Below, piece after piece: positions 1 through 10,898 of a stretch of 64,000 nt of DNA (its first letter is position 1; each line of letters starts with the position of its first letter). The notes beneath the pieces are model-generated. The model saw only the letters and a list, made by a program, of their open reading frames with translations, was not told the origin of the DNA and ran no database searches. A program made the translations under genes and the position numbers. Source of the stretch: Verrucomicrobiota bacterium (GTDB lineage: Bacteria > Verrucomicrobiota > Verrucomicrobiia > Opitutales > Opitutaceae); NCBI GenBank assembly GCA_030604905.1, contig JAUVVA010000005.1, forward strand, positions 1 through 64,000, in the 5' to 3' direction.

Positions 1-2
1 AG

Positions 3-712
<710 letters not shown>

Positions 713-719
<7 letters not shown>

Positions 720-754
720 CCCCTAGCCCCTAGCAACTAGCCTCCAGCTCCTAG
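713..754. repeat. Heptanucleotide tandem repeat (6 units; CCCCTAG x3 then degenerate) bridging lutB stop and lutC start
   Basis: cccctag cccctag cccctag caactag cctccag ctcctag read directly. Confidence 0.9.
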
Positions 755-755
755 C

Positions 756-1376
756 ATGTCCTCCGCCCGCGACACCCTTCTTGCCCGCGTCAAAGCCGCC
801 CTCGCGCCGCTGCCCGAGCGCGCGCCGCTGCCCGACTGGGAGCGCGAGCTCGTCGTCATGCGCGAGGCCCGCGGCGCGGTGGATGCGTGGACGCTTTTCT
901 CCGCCCGCCTCGCTGGCGTGAACGGCACCCCGCTCACCTCCGTCGCCGAGCTCATCGCGCTGCTCACCAAGAGCGACTGGCGTCGCGGCTACTGCGACCC
1001 CGTGCTCTGGGCCGAGCTGCGCCCGGCCTTCGACGCCGCGGGCGGTTTCACGGTGGAGACGAGCTTCGACCGCGCCCGCGTGGACGATTACCAATTTGGC
1101 ATCACCGCCGCCGTCGGCGCCATCGCCGAGACCGGCACGGTGGTGCTCTCCGACGCCGCCACCTCGAGCCGCCTCGCCGCGCTCGCGCCCTGGACGCACA
1201 TCGCGGTGCTGCGCCGCGCGCAGATCCACCTCGACCTGCCCGCCGCCATCGCCGCGCTGCCGAAGGACCCGAACGTCGTGTGGTGCACCGGCCCCTCCAA
1301 GACCGCCGACGTCGAAGGCATCCTCATCGAGGGGGTGCACGGCCCCGGCATCCAGGTGGCGTTGCTCCTGGGTTAA
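756..1376 (+). CDS. lutC: LutC/LUD-domain protein
   Basis: LUD-domain sequence (FGITAAVGAIAETGTVVL, TGPSKTADVEGILIEGVHGP) immediately after lutB. Confidence 0.9.
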   Translation: MSSARDTLLARVKAALAPLPERAPLPDWERELVVMREARGAVDAWTLFSARLAGVNGTPLTSVAELIALLTKSDWRRGYCDPVLWAELRPAFDAAGGFTVETSFDRARVDDYQFGITAAVGAIAETGTVVLSDAATSSRLAALAPWTHIAVLRRAQIHLDLPAAIAALPKDPNVVWCTGPSKTADVEGILIEGVHGPGIQVALLLG

Positions 1377-1572
1377 CCCCGGAATCCGCGCTTGTGGAAG
1401 AGCCGGCGGGCCTCGCGCTCCTTTCGTTCCCGCGCCCCCGGCCATCGCCGCGCCGATTCGCCATGCCCTCTCAGGCGCTCTTCCTCCTTTCCCCCGGTCT
1501 TTTGCGTAGGTGACGCCGAGCCCCGCCGCGCTTGACCGCCCGGCGCGCGCCCCGCTTTCCTACGCTGCAACC

Positions 1573-2310
1573 ATGAGCGACCGTCCGGCCACGCCCTCCA
1601 CCGTCAAATACAAGCGCATCGTCCTGAAGCTCAGCGGCGAGGTGCTCCGCGGCAAGGGCGCCGATCCCATCGACCCGCAGATCCTCGAGGACATCTGCCG
1701 TCAGGTGAAAGTCGTGCACGATCTCGGCATCGAGGTCTGCGTCGTCATCGGCGGCGGCAACATCTTCCGCGGCCTCACCGGCTCGCAGCGCGGCGTCGAC
1801 CGCACCACCGGCGACTACATGGGCATGCTCGCCACCGTGATCAACTCGCTCGCGATCATGGACTGCCTCGAGAAAATGGGCGTCAACGTGCGCGTGCAGT
1901 CCGCCATCCCCATGAACCAGGTGGCCGAGCCCTTCATCCTCCGCCGCGCCGTGCGCCACCTCGAGAAGGGCCGCGTCGTCATCTTCGCCGCCGGCACCGG
2001 CAACCCGTATTTCTCCACGGATACGACCGCCGCCCTGCGCGCCTCCGAGATCCGCGCCGACATCATCATGAAGGCCACCAAGGTCGACGGCATCTACAAC
2101 AAGGACCCGAAGAAGCACGCCGACGCCGTCCGCTACGACAGCCTCACCTTCCTCGAGGCCCTCAAGCAGCGCCTCAACGTGATGGACAGCACCGCGTTTT
2201 CGCTCTGCCTCGACAACCACATGCCCATCCTCGTGTTCGACCTCCACGCGCCCGACGCCATCACCCGCGCCGGGCACGGCGAGCCGGTCGGCACCTTGGT
2301 GCATAGTTGA
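1573..2310 (+). CDS. pyrH: UMP kinase (uridylate kinase)
   Basis: [45 protein letters not shown] motifs; start chosen at internal ATG. Confidence 0.95.
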   Translation: MSDRPATPSTVKYKRIVLKLSGEVLRGKGADPIDPQILEDICRQVKVVHDLGIEVCVVIGGGNIFRGLTGSQRGVDRTTGDYMGMLATVINSLAIMDCLEKMGVNVRVQSAIPMNQVAEPFILRRAVRHLEKGRVVIFAAGTGNPYFSTDTTAALRASEIRADIIMKATKVDGIYNKDPKKHADAVRYDSLTFLEALKQRLNVMDSTAFSLCLDNHMPILVFDLHAPDAITRAGHGEPVGTLVHS

Positions 2311-2377
2311 GGTTCCCCGGGGCCTTTTCGCCCGCGGCCTTCGGCCTCTCGCGACCTGCCGCCCGAGCAGGCCTCGT

Positions 2378-3013
2378 CTAGCTGCACCAAAAGGCCAGCG
2401 TTTCCTTCACCCGGGCCAGCAGCTTCTCGCCGGCCGGCCGGGTGTCGCGCAAGGTGTCCAGCCGCGGGGCGAAGCGCGCTTTGCCCACGCAGGCGAGGGA
2501 CCGGAGCACAAAAAGCAGGAGCGGGAGCACGAGGATCGCGCGATGGAGGATCGATAAACGCCGCGCCAGCAGATCGCCGGGCAAGAGCAACGCGAGCGCC
2601 GCGAGCGCAAAGGCCGCCCCGAGCGGCAGCACCGTGAGCAGCACCACGGGACGCGGCATGAAGAGCTCCGCCGCCGCGGTCCAAATCCTGAGCGCGGTGC
2701 CGAGCACCAGGAGGACGCCCAGCGCGAGCAAGGCCGGCAGCTGGGCTTGGCCGGTCATCACCTGATAGAAGAACACCGAGAGCGCGGCCGCCGTCGCGGC
2801 GAGGACCCCCTCGAAAAGCGCGGGCGCGATCCACACGTTGCGGTGCGCGAGCAGAGCGCGGGTCGCGGCGCCCGCGCCAGGCGCTTCCTGCTTCACCGCG
2901 CCTCGGCGCGGGCGCGAGAGCTTCTCGGCCCCGGCCGCCATCCGGGCTCGCGGCAGACCGCTCGTCGGGCGGGACTGGGTGGCTTCGGCGGTCGGGAGGT
3001 CAAGGGCGGCCAT
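2378..3013 (-). CDS. Hypothetical multi-pass membrane protein
   Basis: 211-aa ORF with several hydrophobic segments; no family recognised. Confidence 0.5.
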   Translation of the reverse strand: MAALDLPTAEATQSRPTSGLPRARMAAGAEKLSRPRRGAVKQEAPGAGAATRALLAHRNVWIAPALFEGVLAATAAALSVFFYQVMTGQAQLPALLALGVLLVLGTALRIWTAAAELFMPRPVVLLTVLPLGAAFALAALALLLPGDLLARRLSILHRAILVLPLLLFVLRSLACVGKARFAPRLDTLRDTRPAGEKLLARVKETLAFWCS

Positions 3014-3163
3014 AGCGGTTCAAGCTGCCGGCACACATCGGGCGCTGTCGACCGACCTTTAGCCCAAAACGCCAAGATATTTCCCCTATCCCGGCACGAG
3101 CCGCGTCCGCGCGTCGGAGCGACAACGCGGCCGGGCTCTGATCGAGCCTCTCCGACGAAACGG

Positions 3164-5233
3164 CTACTCCACGAGGGCGACGCCGTTGGGCTCGAGCTCA
3201 AGCGCGCCACCGGGTGCGAGCTCGCGCTCGCCCAGCCACTCGCGTTTCGCCCCGGCGGGCAGGGGCACGCTCACGGGCTCCTCGCGGTGGTTGATCATCA
3301 CGCGCAGCAGGCGTCCGTCGCGGCGCACCCGCTCCACCACCTCCACGCCGGGCGTGGTCGAGACCGGCAGGGGCAGCGCGCCGAGGCGGCCGAGGAGCGG
3401 CAGGAGCGCCTCGGTGAAGGCGCGCGTGAGATAGGTGCCGACGTAGAGCACCTGGCCCTGACCCAGCGCGCGGCGCGTGATGGCGGGCGAGCCGGCGAGG
3501 TGGCGCGTGGTCCAGCGTGCGACGACCTCCGTGCCCGCGGCGGCGTCGGGCGCGAGCTGTTCATACCAGAGCGTGGTCGGCGTGTCGGTATCGGCGCCGT
3601 CGATACGCAGCGCGAGCGGACGGCGCTCGGGCTTGTTCTGCCGGCCGTATTCCTCGACGCTCGCGCCGACGAGGGCGCGCAGGCAAGCGGGCAGGATGTC
3701 GGGCACCACGTTGCTGCGCAGGTCGCGCGAGGCCGTGCGCGCGCCGACGACCAGCGTGCCGCCCTCGCGGACAAACTTTTCCAGGGCCGGCACCCAGGCG
3801 GGATCGAAAATCGCGAAGTGGGGAATGACGTAGAGCTTCAGCCCGGCGAGCGCGTCGGCCGGATGCACGACGCCGACGGCATGGCCGGCGCGGTAGAAGA
3901 CACCGTGCGTCTCCCAAGCCATGTGCTTGGGCGAGGGCAGGCCGTGCGAGATCGGCTCGTGGCCGTGCTCGACGGAGAAATCGCAGCCCGCGATGGCGAC
4001 GTCGATCCGCACGGTCGAGCCGAGCAGCTCGCGGCCGACGCGGGCGAGCTCGGCGCCCAGCCGGGCGGCCTCGCGGTAGCGGCGGCGCGGGACGTTGTCG
4101 TGGTCGAGGATGCCCTCCCAGTATTCCTCGGCGCCGAAGCGGCAGGAGCGCTCGCGGAAGAAGAGCAGGCCGTCGGCGCCGCGGGCGATGCTCGTCCAGG
4201 CCATGCGGCGCATCTCGCCGGGCTCGGGCTTGTCGTGGAAGTAGTTGCCCTGGCCGCCCGCGCCCGACTGGTGCTCGAGCATGAGGAAGTGGCCGGAGTA
4301 GCCGCGGGTCAGGTCGAGGTTGAAGGCGTGGCCGGCGGCGCGGGTGGCGGGATCGTAGTCGAAGAGCGGATACGAATCGTAGCCGAGAAAATCGAGGTCG
4401 CGCGTGAAGTCGCCGCGGAAGTCGATCGATGGGAAGCAGCCGTTGTGGGTGACGAACCAGCGCGGCTGCGTGGCGCGGAGGATCTCGACCTGGTCGCGCT
4501 GGAAGACGGTGACACCGTCGGAGAGGAAGCGGTGGTAGTCGAGCCAGTGGGCGGGGTTGGCGTAGGTCGGGCGCCAGTTGCGCGGGAGCACGACGTCCTC
4601 GAAGCGCTCGTAGGTGTTGGCCCAGAAGGCGGTGCCCCAGGCGCGGTTGAGCGCGCCGATATCGCCGCCAAAGCGGGCGCGGAGCCACTCGTGCCAGGCG
4701 GTCTCGGCGGCGGCGCTGTAGTCCTCGCGGAAGTGGCAGTGGAACTCGTTGTCGGTCTGCCAGCCGATCACGTGCGGGTTGTCGCGGTAGTGCTCGGCCA
4801 TGGCTCGCGTGATCTTGCGCGAGTAGTCGCGGTAGAGCGCGCTGAAGTGGCTGGCGTGCTGGCGGGAGCCGTGCTCGAGGCGGCGGCCGTCGGCGTCGAC
4901 CCGCAGCACCTCGGGGTGGTCACGGGTCAGCCAGCGCGGTGGCGTGGCGGTGGGCGTGCAGAGGATGCTGCGGATGCCGACCGCGCCGAAGCGGGCGATG
5001 GTCTCGTCGAAGAGGGAGAAGTCGAAGACGCCCTCGCGCGGCTCCATCAGGTCCCAGGCAAACTCGGCCATGCGGATCACGTTCCAGCCGGCGGCCTTGA
5101 AGAGGGCGGGGTCGCCGGCGCGGATCTCGGCGTCCCAGTGCTCGGGGTAGTAGGGCGAGCCGTAGAGAAACTCGCCCAGCGCGGCGGGGCGGAGGTGCGA
5201 GAGGGGGGCGGAGGACGCGGAAGGGGAGGCCAT
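3164..5233 (-). CDS. Beta-galactosidase, glycoside hydrolase family 42
   Basis: YGSPYYPEHWDAEI, WNVIRMAEFAWDLMEPREG, TPTATPPRWL, GWQTDNEFHCH; characteristic GH42 motifs. Confidence 0.93.
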   Translation of the reverse strand: MASPSASSAPLSHLRPAALGEFLYGSPYYPEHWDAEIRAGDPALFKAAGWNVIRMAEFAWDLMEPREGVFDFSLFDETIARFGAVGIRSILCTPTATPPRWLTRDHPEVLRVDADGRRLEHGSRQHASHFSALYRDYSRKITRAMAEHYRDNPHVIGWQTDNEFHCHFREDYSAAAETAWHEWLRARFGGDIGALNRAWGTAFWANTYERFEDVVLPRNWRPTYANPAHWLDYHRFLSDGVTVFQRDQVEILRATQPRWFVTHNGCFPSIDFRGDFTRDLDFLGYDSYPLFDYDPATRAAGHAFNLDLTRGYSGHFLMLEHQSGAGGQGNYFHDKPEPGEMRRMAWTSIARGADGLLFFRERSCRFGAEEYWEGILDHDNVPRRRYREAARLGAELARVGRELLGSTVRIDVAIAGCDFSVEHGHEPISHGLPSPKHMAWETHGVFYRAGHAVGVVHPADALAGLKLYVIPHFAIFDPAWVPALEKFVREGGTLVVGARTASRDLRSNVVPDILPACLRALVGASVEEYGRQNKPERRPLALRIDGADTDTPTTLWYEQLAPDAAAGTEVVARWTTRHLAGSPAITRRALGQGQVLYVGTYLTRAFTEALLPLLGRLGALPLPVSTTPGVEVVERVRRDGRLLRVMINHREEPVSVPLPAGAKREWLGERELAPGGALELEPNGVALVE

Positions 5234-6200
5234 GGGCGGGTTGATGGATGTGACCGATGCTTTGGCTGGAGCTTCCGCTAGGCGAGAGCTAGAGCTTGAT
5301 GGCCATGCCCAAAAAATTGACGAAAGTGCCCGGAAAAAGGATCCCGGGCATCATCGTCTCTGGGCGGAGCTGAGAGGGGATTCGCGGCTGGAGTCGCTGC
5401 GCATCGCCGCGCTGGGCTGGGTGCCGCGCAAGGTGGAGCGGGTGACCGGGGTGCAGGAGCGCTTTTCCCTCTGTGTGTTGCGCGCGGGCTCGGCCGGCAC
5501 TTACCGGGAGGCGGGTGAGTCGGCGCCGCGACGCGTGCGCGGGCCGGGCGTGTTTTTTGTGTGGCCGGGCGGCAGGCAGGATTACGGGCCGGCGGCGCGG
5601 GCGGATCGCTGGGAGGAGTTTTATTTCACCGTCGAGGGCGAGCGCGCGGCCGAGTGGTTGAAGGCGGGGTGGTGGGGCGGCGAAGCGAGGTTCTGGCCGG
5701 TGGAGGAGGCGGCGGTGGACGAGGCGTGGCGGCTTTTCCAAGCGGGCTGCGAGGCGCTGGAGCGGCGCGATGGGCGGGCGCTGGATCGGTTGAAGCTGGC
5801 CTTGGAGCGATGGCTGGCGGAGGGGCCCTGGGCGGCGGCGGCGAGCGGGCCGCGGCCGGGTGATACGCGGGTCGGCCGGGTGGTGGAGGCGTGGCGGCGC
5901 GATCTTGCGCGGGCCTGGTCGCTGCGGGAAAGCGCGCGGGCGGCGGGGATGAGCTACACGCGGTTTCGCGCGAGGTTTGTGGAGGAGTTGGGGCGCAGCC
6001 CGCACGCGCACCTCACGCGCCTGCGCCTGGAACTGGCGCGGCGCTGGCTGCGCGCGACCGAGGAACCGGTGAAGGCGGTGGCGCAGCGCTGCGGTTTTCC
6101 GCGGGTGGAGACCTTTATCCGGGCTTTCGCCAAGGCGCACGGCGCGCCGCCCGCACGCTGGCGGGCGGAGCAGGCGGCGAAGCGAAAAACCCGCGCGTAA
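5232..6200 (+). CDS. AraC-family transcriptional regulator (start uncertain)
   Basis: C-terminal AraC HTH (ARAAGMSYTRFRARFVEELGRSPHAHLTRLRLELARRWL...VKAVAQRCGFPRVETFIRAF); divergent from GH42. Confidence 0.85.
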   Translation: MGGLMDVTDALAGASARRELELDGHAQKIDESARKKDPGHHRLWAELRGDSRLESLRIAALGWVPRKVERVTGVQERFSLCVLRAGSAGTYREAGESAPRRVRGPGVFFVWPGGRQDYGPAARADRWEEFYFTVEGERAAEWLKAGWWGGEARFWPVEEAAVDEAWRLFQAGCEALERRDGRALDRLKLALERWLAEGPWAAAASGPRPGDTRVGRVVEAWRRDLARAWSLRESARAAGMSYTRFRARFVEELGRSPHAHLTRLRLELARRWLRATEEPVKAVAQRCGFPRVETFIRAFAKAHGAPPARWRAEQAAKRKTRA

Positions 6201-6246
6201 CCTGCTCCCGTTTGTGGAATGCGCCTGGGGCCGGCCTAAGCAGGGG

Positions 6247-8064
6247 TCACTCGATTCCGCTTACCAGCATGTCCGCCGGGTGCTCGATGCTGAAACGCAG
6301 CGGGATCTCGCGGCGCTCGCCCGGACGCAGGTCGAAGCGCCAGGTCATCTTGCCGTCGGCTTCGCGCGCGATGCCGGGGCGCGGCGGCTGGGCGGTCGCC
6401 TCCTCGCCGCGCAACAACTCGCGCTCGAGCGGGGCGAGCAAGCGCACCACGATCTTCTCGTCGCGCGCCACCGGCACCGCGTCCTTGAGCACGATGCGCT
6501 CCACGCCGCGCTTGTTGTTGGTGACCGTGACCAGGATGTCGTAGGTGGTCCGCCGTCCGCGCGAGGTGAGACCGATGTCCTCGGTGAAGCGCGAGACGAC
6601 CTTGCGCTTGATCGAGATGCCCTCGTCGGCGCCGAGGCTGAGCGCGAACTTCTCGCCCGGCATCGTGGTGCCGAGGCGCGAGCCCGCCACGAAGGTCTCG
6701 TCGAGAAACACGTTCATCGCGCCGGCCAGGAAAGGCAGCTCGCTCGTGTTGCGCACGTAGGCGGCGAGGTAGGCCGTCTCCTGGAGCTTGGGCGTCGCCT
6801 GATACTGGAGCTCCGCCGCGAAGGCCGCCGAGCCGATGGGCACGCGCTGCGGGGTGTTGTCGCTCGGCACCGTGACCGGCGTGGCGATGCGGAAGCTCGC
6901 GCTCGTCGCCGCGCTCTCCACCGCGGCCTGCGCGAAGCCGGCCTCGACCACGGGGGGCGCGGGCGGCGCGAAGTGGTCGGCCGCCGCCGCGTCACCGACG
7001 GCGCCGGCCAGCCGCAGGTTGTTGGAAAACGCGCCGAGCTCGCGCGAGCTGAGCACTCCCTGCTGCCCGATCACCGTCGCGCTCGGCGAGGGTCGCGCCG
7101 GCCGCAGCACGTCGACGAACCACGGCGAGATCTCCGGCGCGGAGCCGCCGAGCCCGGGGCGCGCGGTGGAAAGGGTGAGCTCGACGCCGCTCCAGTCCTC
7201 GCCGGTGGCGTTGCGCACCACGCCAAAGGCGTCGAGCTGCACCTGACGCTCCGCGCTGCGCAGCCGCGCGTCGTAGGCGGGCGTCCAGCTCGCGCCGGCG
7301 ATTGCGTAGCCGAGCCGCAGGTCGAGCGCGCCGGCCGCCGGGGCGGAGAGCCGCACCGTCACGACCTTCGTCGCGCGCCGGCCGGGCTGGCGCCCGCGCA
7401 GCTCGCGCAACTGGTTCTCGGCCGCGGCGATCTTTTCGGCCAGCGCCACGCGCTCGACCTCGAGTGTGCGCACCTGCTCGTCGAGCCGCGTGCGCTGCTC
7501 GGCGGAAAAACTCAGCAACTTCGCGAACTCATCGAGGCTCGGCCGCGCCGGCGGCGTCGCCCCGGCGCCCGCTCCCGTGGGCGTGGTGTAGGCCTTTTCA
7601 ATCGAGCCGAGCAGGGCGCGCTGCGAATCGAGCAAGCCCCGCCGGTCGTTCAGCGCCGCCTCCTCGCGGCGCAGCTCGGCGACGCGGTCCTCGGCCGCCT
7701 TCACCCGCGGATCGGGCTCGGCGCTCACGAACACCGTGCGCGTGGCGATATCGAGCAGGCTCGCCGCCACCTCGCCGCGGGCCGACACCTGCACGGAGTC
7801 GTCCATCAGCGCCACCGGCAGGCCCGGAAAACTCCATTCGCTCACGCCGGCCGGCACGGTCACCCGCGCCTCGCGCCGCACCACCGCGCGGTCGGAATAC
7901 ACCGTCACCGCCCCGAGGCGCGACTCGGCGATCGGGTTTGGCACGGCCGCCTGCGCGGCGGCGGACTGGGCTTGGAGCGAAAGGGGCAGGACGAGCGGTG
8001 CGGCGGCGAGGAACGCGGCGAACAGCGCGACGGAGGCGAGGGGACGGAGATGGCGGGGGTGCAT
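6247..8064 (-). CDS. DUF4139/DUF4140 (MuiA-like) secreted protein
   Basis: Signal peptide, VYSDRAVVRREARV, ASWTPAYDARL, YDILVTVTNNKRGVERIVLKDAVPV; start set at internal ATG before signal peptide. Confidence 0.75.
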   Translation of the reverse strand: MHPRHLRPLASVALFAAFLAAAPLVLPLSLQAQSAAAQAAVPNPIAESRLGAVTVYSDRAVVRREARVTVPAGVSEWSFPGLPVALMDDSVQVSARGEVAASLLDIATRTVFVSAEPDPRVKAAEDRVAELRREEAALNDRRGLLDSQRALLGSIEKAYTTPTGAGAGATPPARPSLDEFAKLLSFSAEQRTRLDEQVRTLEVERVALAEKIAAAENQLRELRGRQPGRRATKVVTVRLSAPAAGALDLRLGYAIAGASWTPAYDARLRSAERQVQLDAFGVVRNATGEDWSGVELTLSTARPGLGGSAPEISPWFVDVLRPARPSPSATVIGQQGVLSSRELGAFSNNLRLAGAVGDAAAADHFAPPAPPVVEAGFAQAAVESAATSASFRIATPVTVPSDNTPQRVPIGSAAFAAELQYQATPKLQETAYLAAYVRNTSELPFLAGAMNVFLDETFVAGSRLGTTMPGEKFALSLGADEGISIKRKVVSRFTEDIGLTSRGRRTTYDILVTVTNNKRGVERIVLKDAVPVARDEKIVVRLLAPLERELLRGEEATAQPPRPGIAREADGKMTWRFDLRPGERREIPLRFSIEHPADMLVSGIE

Positions 8065-8207
8065 GGGCAGGGCGCGGTTTACGAGGACCTTGTGCACCGG
8101 GCGCTCCGCGAAAGCGAGAGCCTGACAAAACCCTGACACGGCCCGCCTCGCCCCCGCTCAGCGGCGCGTAAGGGCCAGCGCCTCCGCCGCCGGCGCATTT
8201 CGACGGA

Positions 8208-8241
8208 AGCTGTAGCCGGCTCGGAGTGGCACGGGCGTCCC
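8208..8241 (-). repeat. Truncated half-copy of the GTGGCAC double-hairpin repeat plus its conserved tail
   Basis: agctgtagccggctcggagtggcacgggcgtccc is the near reverse complement of the right half of the copy at 18169-18242. Confidence 0.75.
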
Positions 8242-8360
8242 GAACAGATTTCGCACTCGCAGGCGCGCCAGCTCCGCGTGGGCCGGTGGGGTGCCGACCT
8301 CCTTCGGTTGATTCGCCCGATTGCCAGGGCGCCCGCGGCGGGCATGATTGGGAGAACCCC

Positions 8361-8813
8361 ATGATCCGCCGCCTCGCCCACCTCTGCTTGCTCACCAACG
8401 ATCTCGGGCGTCTCGTCGCTTTCTACCGCGACGCGCTCGGGCTGCCGGTGAAGTTTCGTTTCCAAGCCGTCGACGGCGCCGTCTTCGGCGCCTACATCGC
8501 CGCCGGCGACACCACCTTCGTCGAGTTTTTCGACCAGGCGCTCGCGGCCAAACAATGGGGCGGCGGCACCGAAGCGCTCGCTTCCGGAAACCGCTACCAA
8601 CATTTCTGCCTCGAGGTCACCGGCCTCGCCGCCTTTCGCGAGGCCCTGCTCGCCCGCGGCGTATCCGTAGGAGAGATACGCGGCGGCCTCGACGGCTCGC
8701 TGCAGGCCTGGCTCGCCGATCCCGACGGCAACCGCATCGAGCTGATGGAATACACCCATCGCAGCGCCCAGCTCGCGCCGGGCAACGACGGCGTGGCCCG
8801 CTCCGAGCGCTGA
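8361..8813 (+). CDS. VOC-superfamily (glyoxalase/bleomycin-resistance-like) protein
   Basis: LAHLCLLTNDLGRLVAFYRDALGLPVKFRF and DPDGNRIELMEY; start at internal ATG. Confidence 0.88.
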   Translation: MIRRLAHLCLLTNDLGRLVAFYRDALGLPVKFRFQAVDGAVFGAYIAAGDTTFVEFFDQALAAKQWGGGTEALASGNRYQHFCLEVTGLAAFREALLARGVSVGEIRGGLDGSLQAWLADPDGNRIELMEYTHRSAQLAPGNDGVARSER

Positions 8814-9161
8814 CACCGGCCCGGCGAGCGGGGGCGGGAGCGACCACGGCAGGCGGGCGCCAGGCCACCAAAGCCGCCTGGCCCCATCGGCTCGGCCCAT
8901 AACAACGATCGGCGTGCCCGTTGGTTTGATTGCCCGGCGGTATGCCCCGGGCGTTCACCCAAGCTTGCCATGCGGGGGCGAGAAAGCGCACGGTGCAGGG
9001 TCTTCTGAACTTTCTTTCCGCCCGCTGAACCGACTCTAACACTCTTAAAAATCAATTTCGCGTAGCTTCGGCTGCTGTCCGTCACGAAACCGCTAATTTC
9101 GAATCAAAGGACATCGCTCGATGCGCGCTCCCGGCTGGGGGCGTGTTGAAAGCGTTCCTTT

Positions 9162-9278
9162 GAGGGCTCTTAGCGGTGCCTGTGACGGGACGTGTGTAGG
9201 CACGTCCCCTCTTATTTTTGGCACCGCAAGGCCCTCTTGGGACCTCCGACAGAGCAGATGTGAGCGCGAACGCATCTG
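9162..9278 (+). promoter_or_regulatory. Structured leader of the type III R-M operon (nested inverted repeats, terminator-like hairpin, start-proximal hairpin)
   Basis: GAGGGC..GCGGTGCC / GGCACCGC..GCCCTC enclosing GGGACGTG-CACGTCCC + CTCTTATTTTT; then CAGATG-N12-CATCTG four nt before the GTG start. Confidence 0.6.
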
Positions 9279-9281
9279 CCC

Positions 9282-10898
9282 GTGCCCACCCTGAATTGGA
9301 TTGGTAAGGACGCGGTGGTAAACCATCACCACGCGGTCCCGTTTTATTTGCTGCGCGACGTGCCCGCGCTTGCCTGCGGCGAGCCGGGTGAAGGCAACTT
9401 GATCGTGCAGGGCGACAACCTCGTCGCGCTCAAGGCCCTGCTGCCCTACTACGCCGGGCGGGTGAAGTGCATCTTCATTGATCCGCCCTACAACACCGGC
9501 AACGAGGGCTGGGCCTACAACGACAACGTCAACAGCCCCGAGATTCGCGCTTGGCTCGGCAAGGTAGTCGGAAAGGAAGGCGAAACGTTGGACCGCCACG
9601 ACCGCTGGCTCTGCATGATGTATCCGCGGCTGGTTTTGCTGCGGCAGTTTCTGAGGGACGACGGGGTAATCTTTGTGAGCCTTGATGACAACGAGACCCA
9701 CGCGTTCCGGTTCTTGATCGGAGAAATTTTTCGCGACAAAAACTTCGTTACGACAATTGCCTGGCAAAGGCGCACATCGCCAGACGCTCGTCTGGGGCTT
9801 AGTCCTGCGCACGACCACATCACAGTCTTCGCAAAGAACGTAGAGAAGTTGATTTTTCAGCGTGTTCCGCTGGCGCTGGGAAAGTCGGCGGCGTTCAAAA
9901 ATCCAGATAACGATCCACGGGGAGCGTGGACATCGACAGATTTTACGGCGCAAGGCTGGCGACCGAATCAGATGTATAAGATTCGCACTCCGGGTGGCGC
10001 CGAATACGAGCCTCCGCCCGGTCGATGCTGGGGGAACATCGAGTCAGAGTTTCGACGTCTGCTTCAGGAGGGACGCATGTGGTTTGGTCGGAATGGGCGT
10101 TCGCGGCCTCGCGTGAAAACCTACCTGGCGGAGAGTGAGGGCGTAAGTGCATGGACGTGGTGGTCGAATGAGGAAGCCGGTCACAACCAAGAGGCGCGAA
10201 AAGAGCTGAATGATATCTTCGCGAATGAATCGGTCTTCGATACCCCCAAGCCCACCCGTCTTCTCGAGCGCATTCTCCAAATCGCCACTAAACCGGGTGA
10301 CTTGGTCCTCGATTCGTTCGCGGGCTCCGGCACGACGGCGCATGCGGTCCTAAAGCTAAACGCCGCGCAGCCGGACCAACCGCCGCGCCGCTGCATCCTC
10401 GTCGAGATGGATCAGAAAATCGCTCGCGAGGTCACGGCGGAGCGCGTGCGTCGCGTGGCGCAGGGCTACACGAATGCGAAGGGCGAGACCGTGCCCGGGC
10501 TCGGCGGCGGTTTTCGTTTTTGCGAGCTGGACGAGCCGCTTTACGACGAGGCGGGGCACATCCGGCCGGCGGTGAAATTCGCCGAGCTGGCGCGGCACAT
10601 CTACTTCGTCGAGACGGGCGAGCCGCTGCCGCGCGAACGTGTGCCCACCACGCCACTGCTCGGCGTGCACAAGGGGCGCGCCGTCTGCCTGCTCTACAAC
10701 GGCATCCTCAAGGACCGTTCGCCCGAGGGCGGCAACGCGCTCACCCACGAATCGCTGGCCCTGCTGCGCGAGGCCGCGGCGGGCCGCTCCTTCGAGCGCA
10801 TGGTCGTCTACGGCACCTCGCGGCGCCTCAGTCCGGCGCGGCTCCAGCGCGAGGGCATCACGTTTAAACAAATCCCCTACACTCTCCGCACCGCATGA
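9282..10898 (+). CDS. mod: Type III restriction-modification DNA methyltransferase (Mod, N6-adenine)
   Basis: IDPPYNTG (DPPY motif IV) and DSFAGSGTTAHAV (motif I); beta-class order; overlaps res by ATGA. Confidence 0.92.
   Translation: MPTLNWIGKDAVVNHHHAVPFYLLRDVPALACGEPGEGNLIVQGDNLVALKALLPYYAGRVKCIFIDPPYNTGNEGWAYNDNVNSPEIRAWLGKVVGKEGETLDRHDRWLCMMYPRLVLLRQFLRDDGVIFVSLDDNETHAFRFLIGEIFRDKNFVTTIAWQRRTSPDARLGLSPAHDHITVFAKNVEKLIFQRVPLALGKSAAFKNPDNDPRGAWTSTDFTAQGWRPNQMYKIRTPGGAEYEPPPGRCWGNIESEFRRLLQEGRMWFGRNGRSRPRVKTYLAESEGVSAWTWWSNEEAGHNQEARKELNDIFANESVFDTPKPTRLLERILQIATKPGDLVLDSFAGSGTTAHAVLKLNAAQPDQPPRRCILVEMDQKIAREVTAERVRRVAQGYTNAKGETVPGLGGGFRFCELDEPLYDEAGHIRPAVKFAELARHIYFVETGEPLPRERVPTTPLLGVHKGRAVCLLYNGILKDRSPEGGNALTHESLALLREAAAGRSFERMVVYGTSRRLSPARLQREGITFKQIPYTLRTA

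Noticed and set aside
5230-5245. Overlapping divergent start codons (CATG) of GH42 and the AraC gene as a special regulatory feature
   Set aside because: The AraC start is uncertain; the ORF N-terminus lacks family-like sequence until further downstream, so the overlap is probably an ORF-caller artefact.
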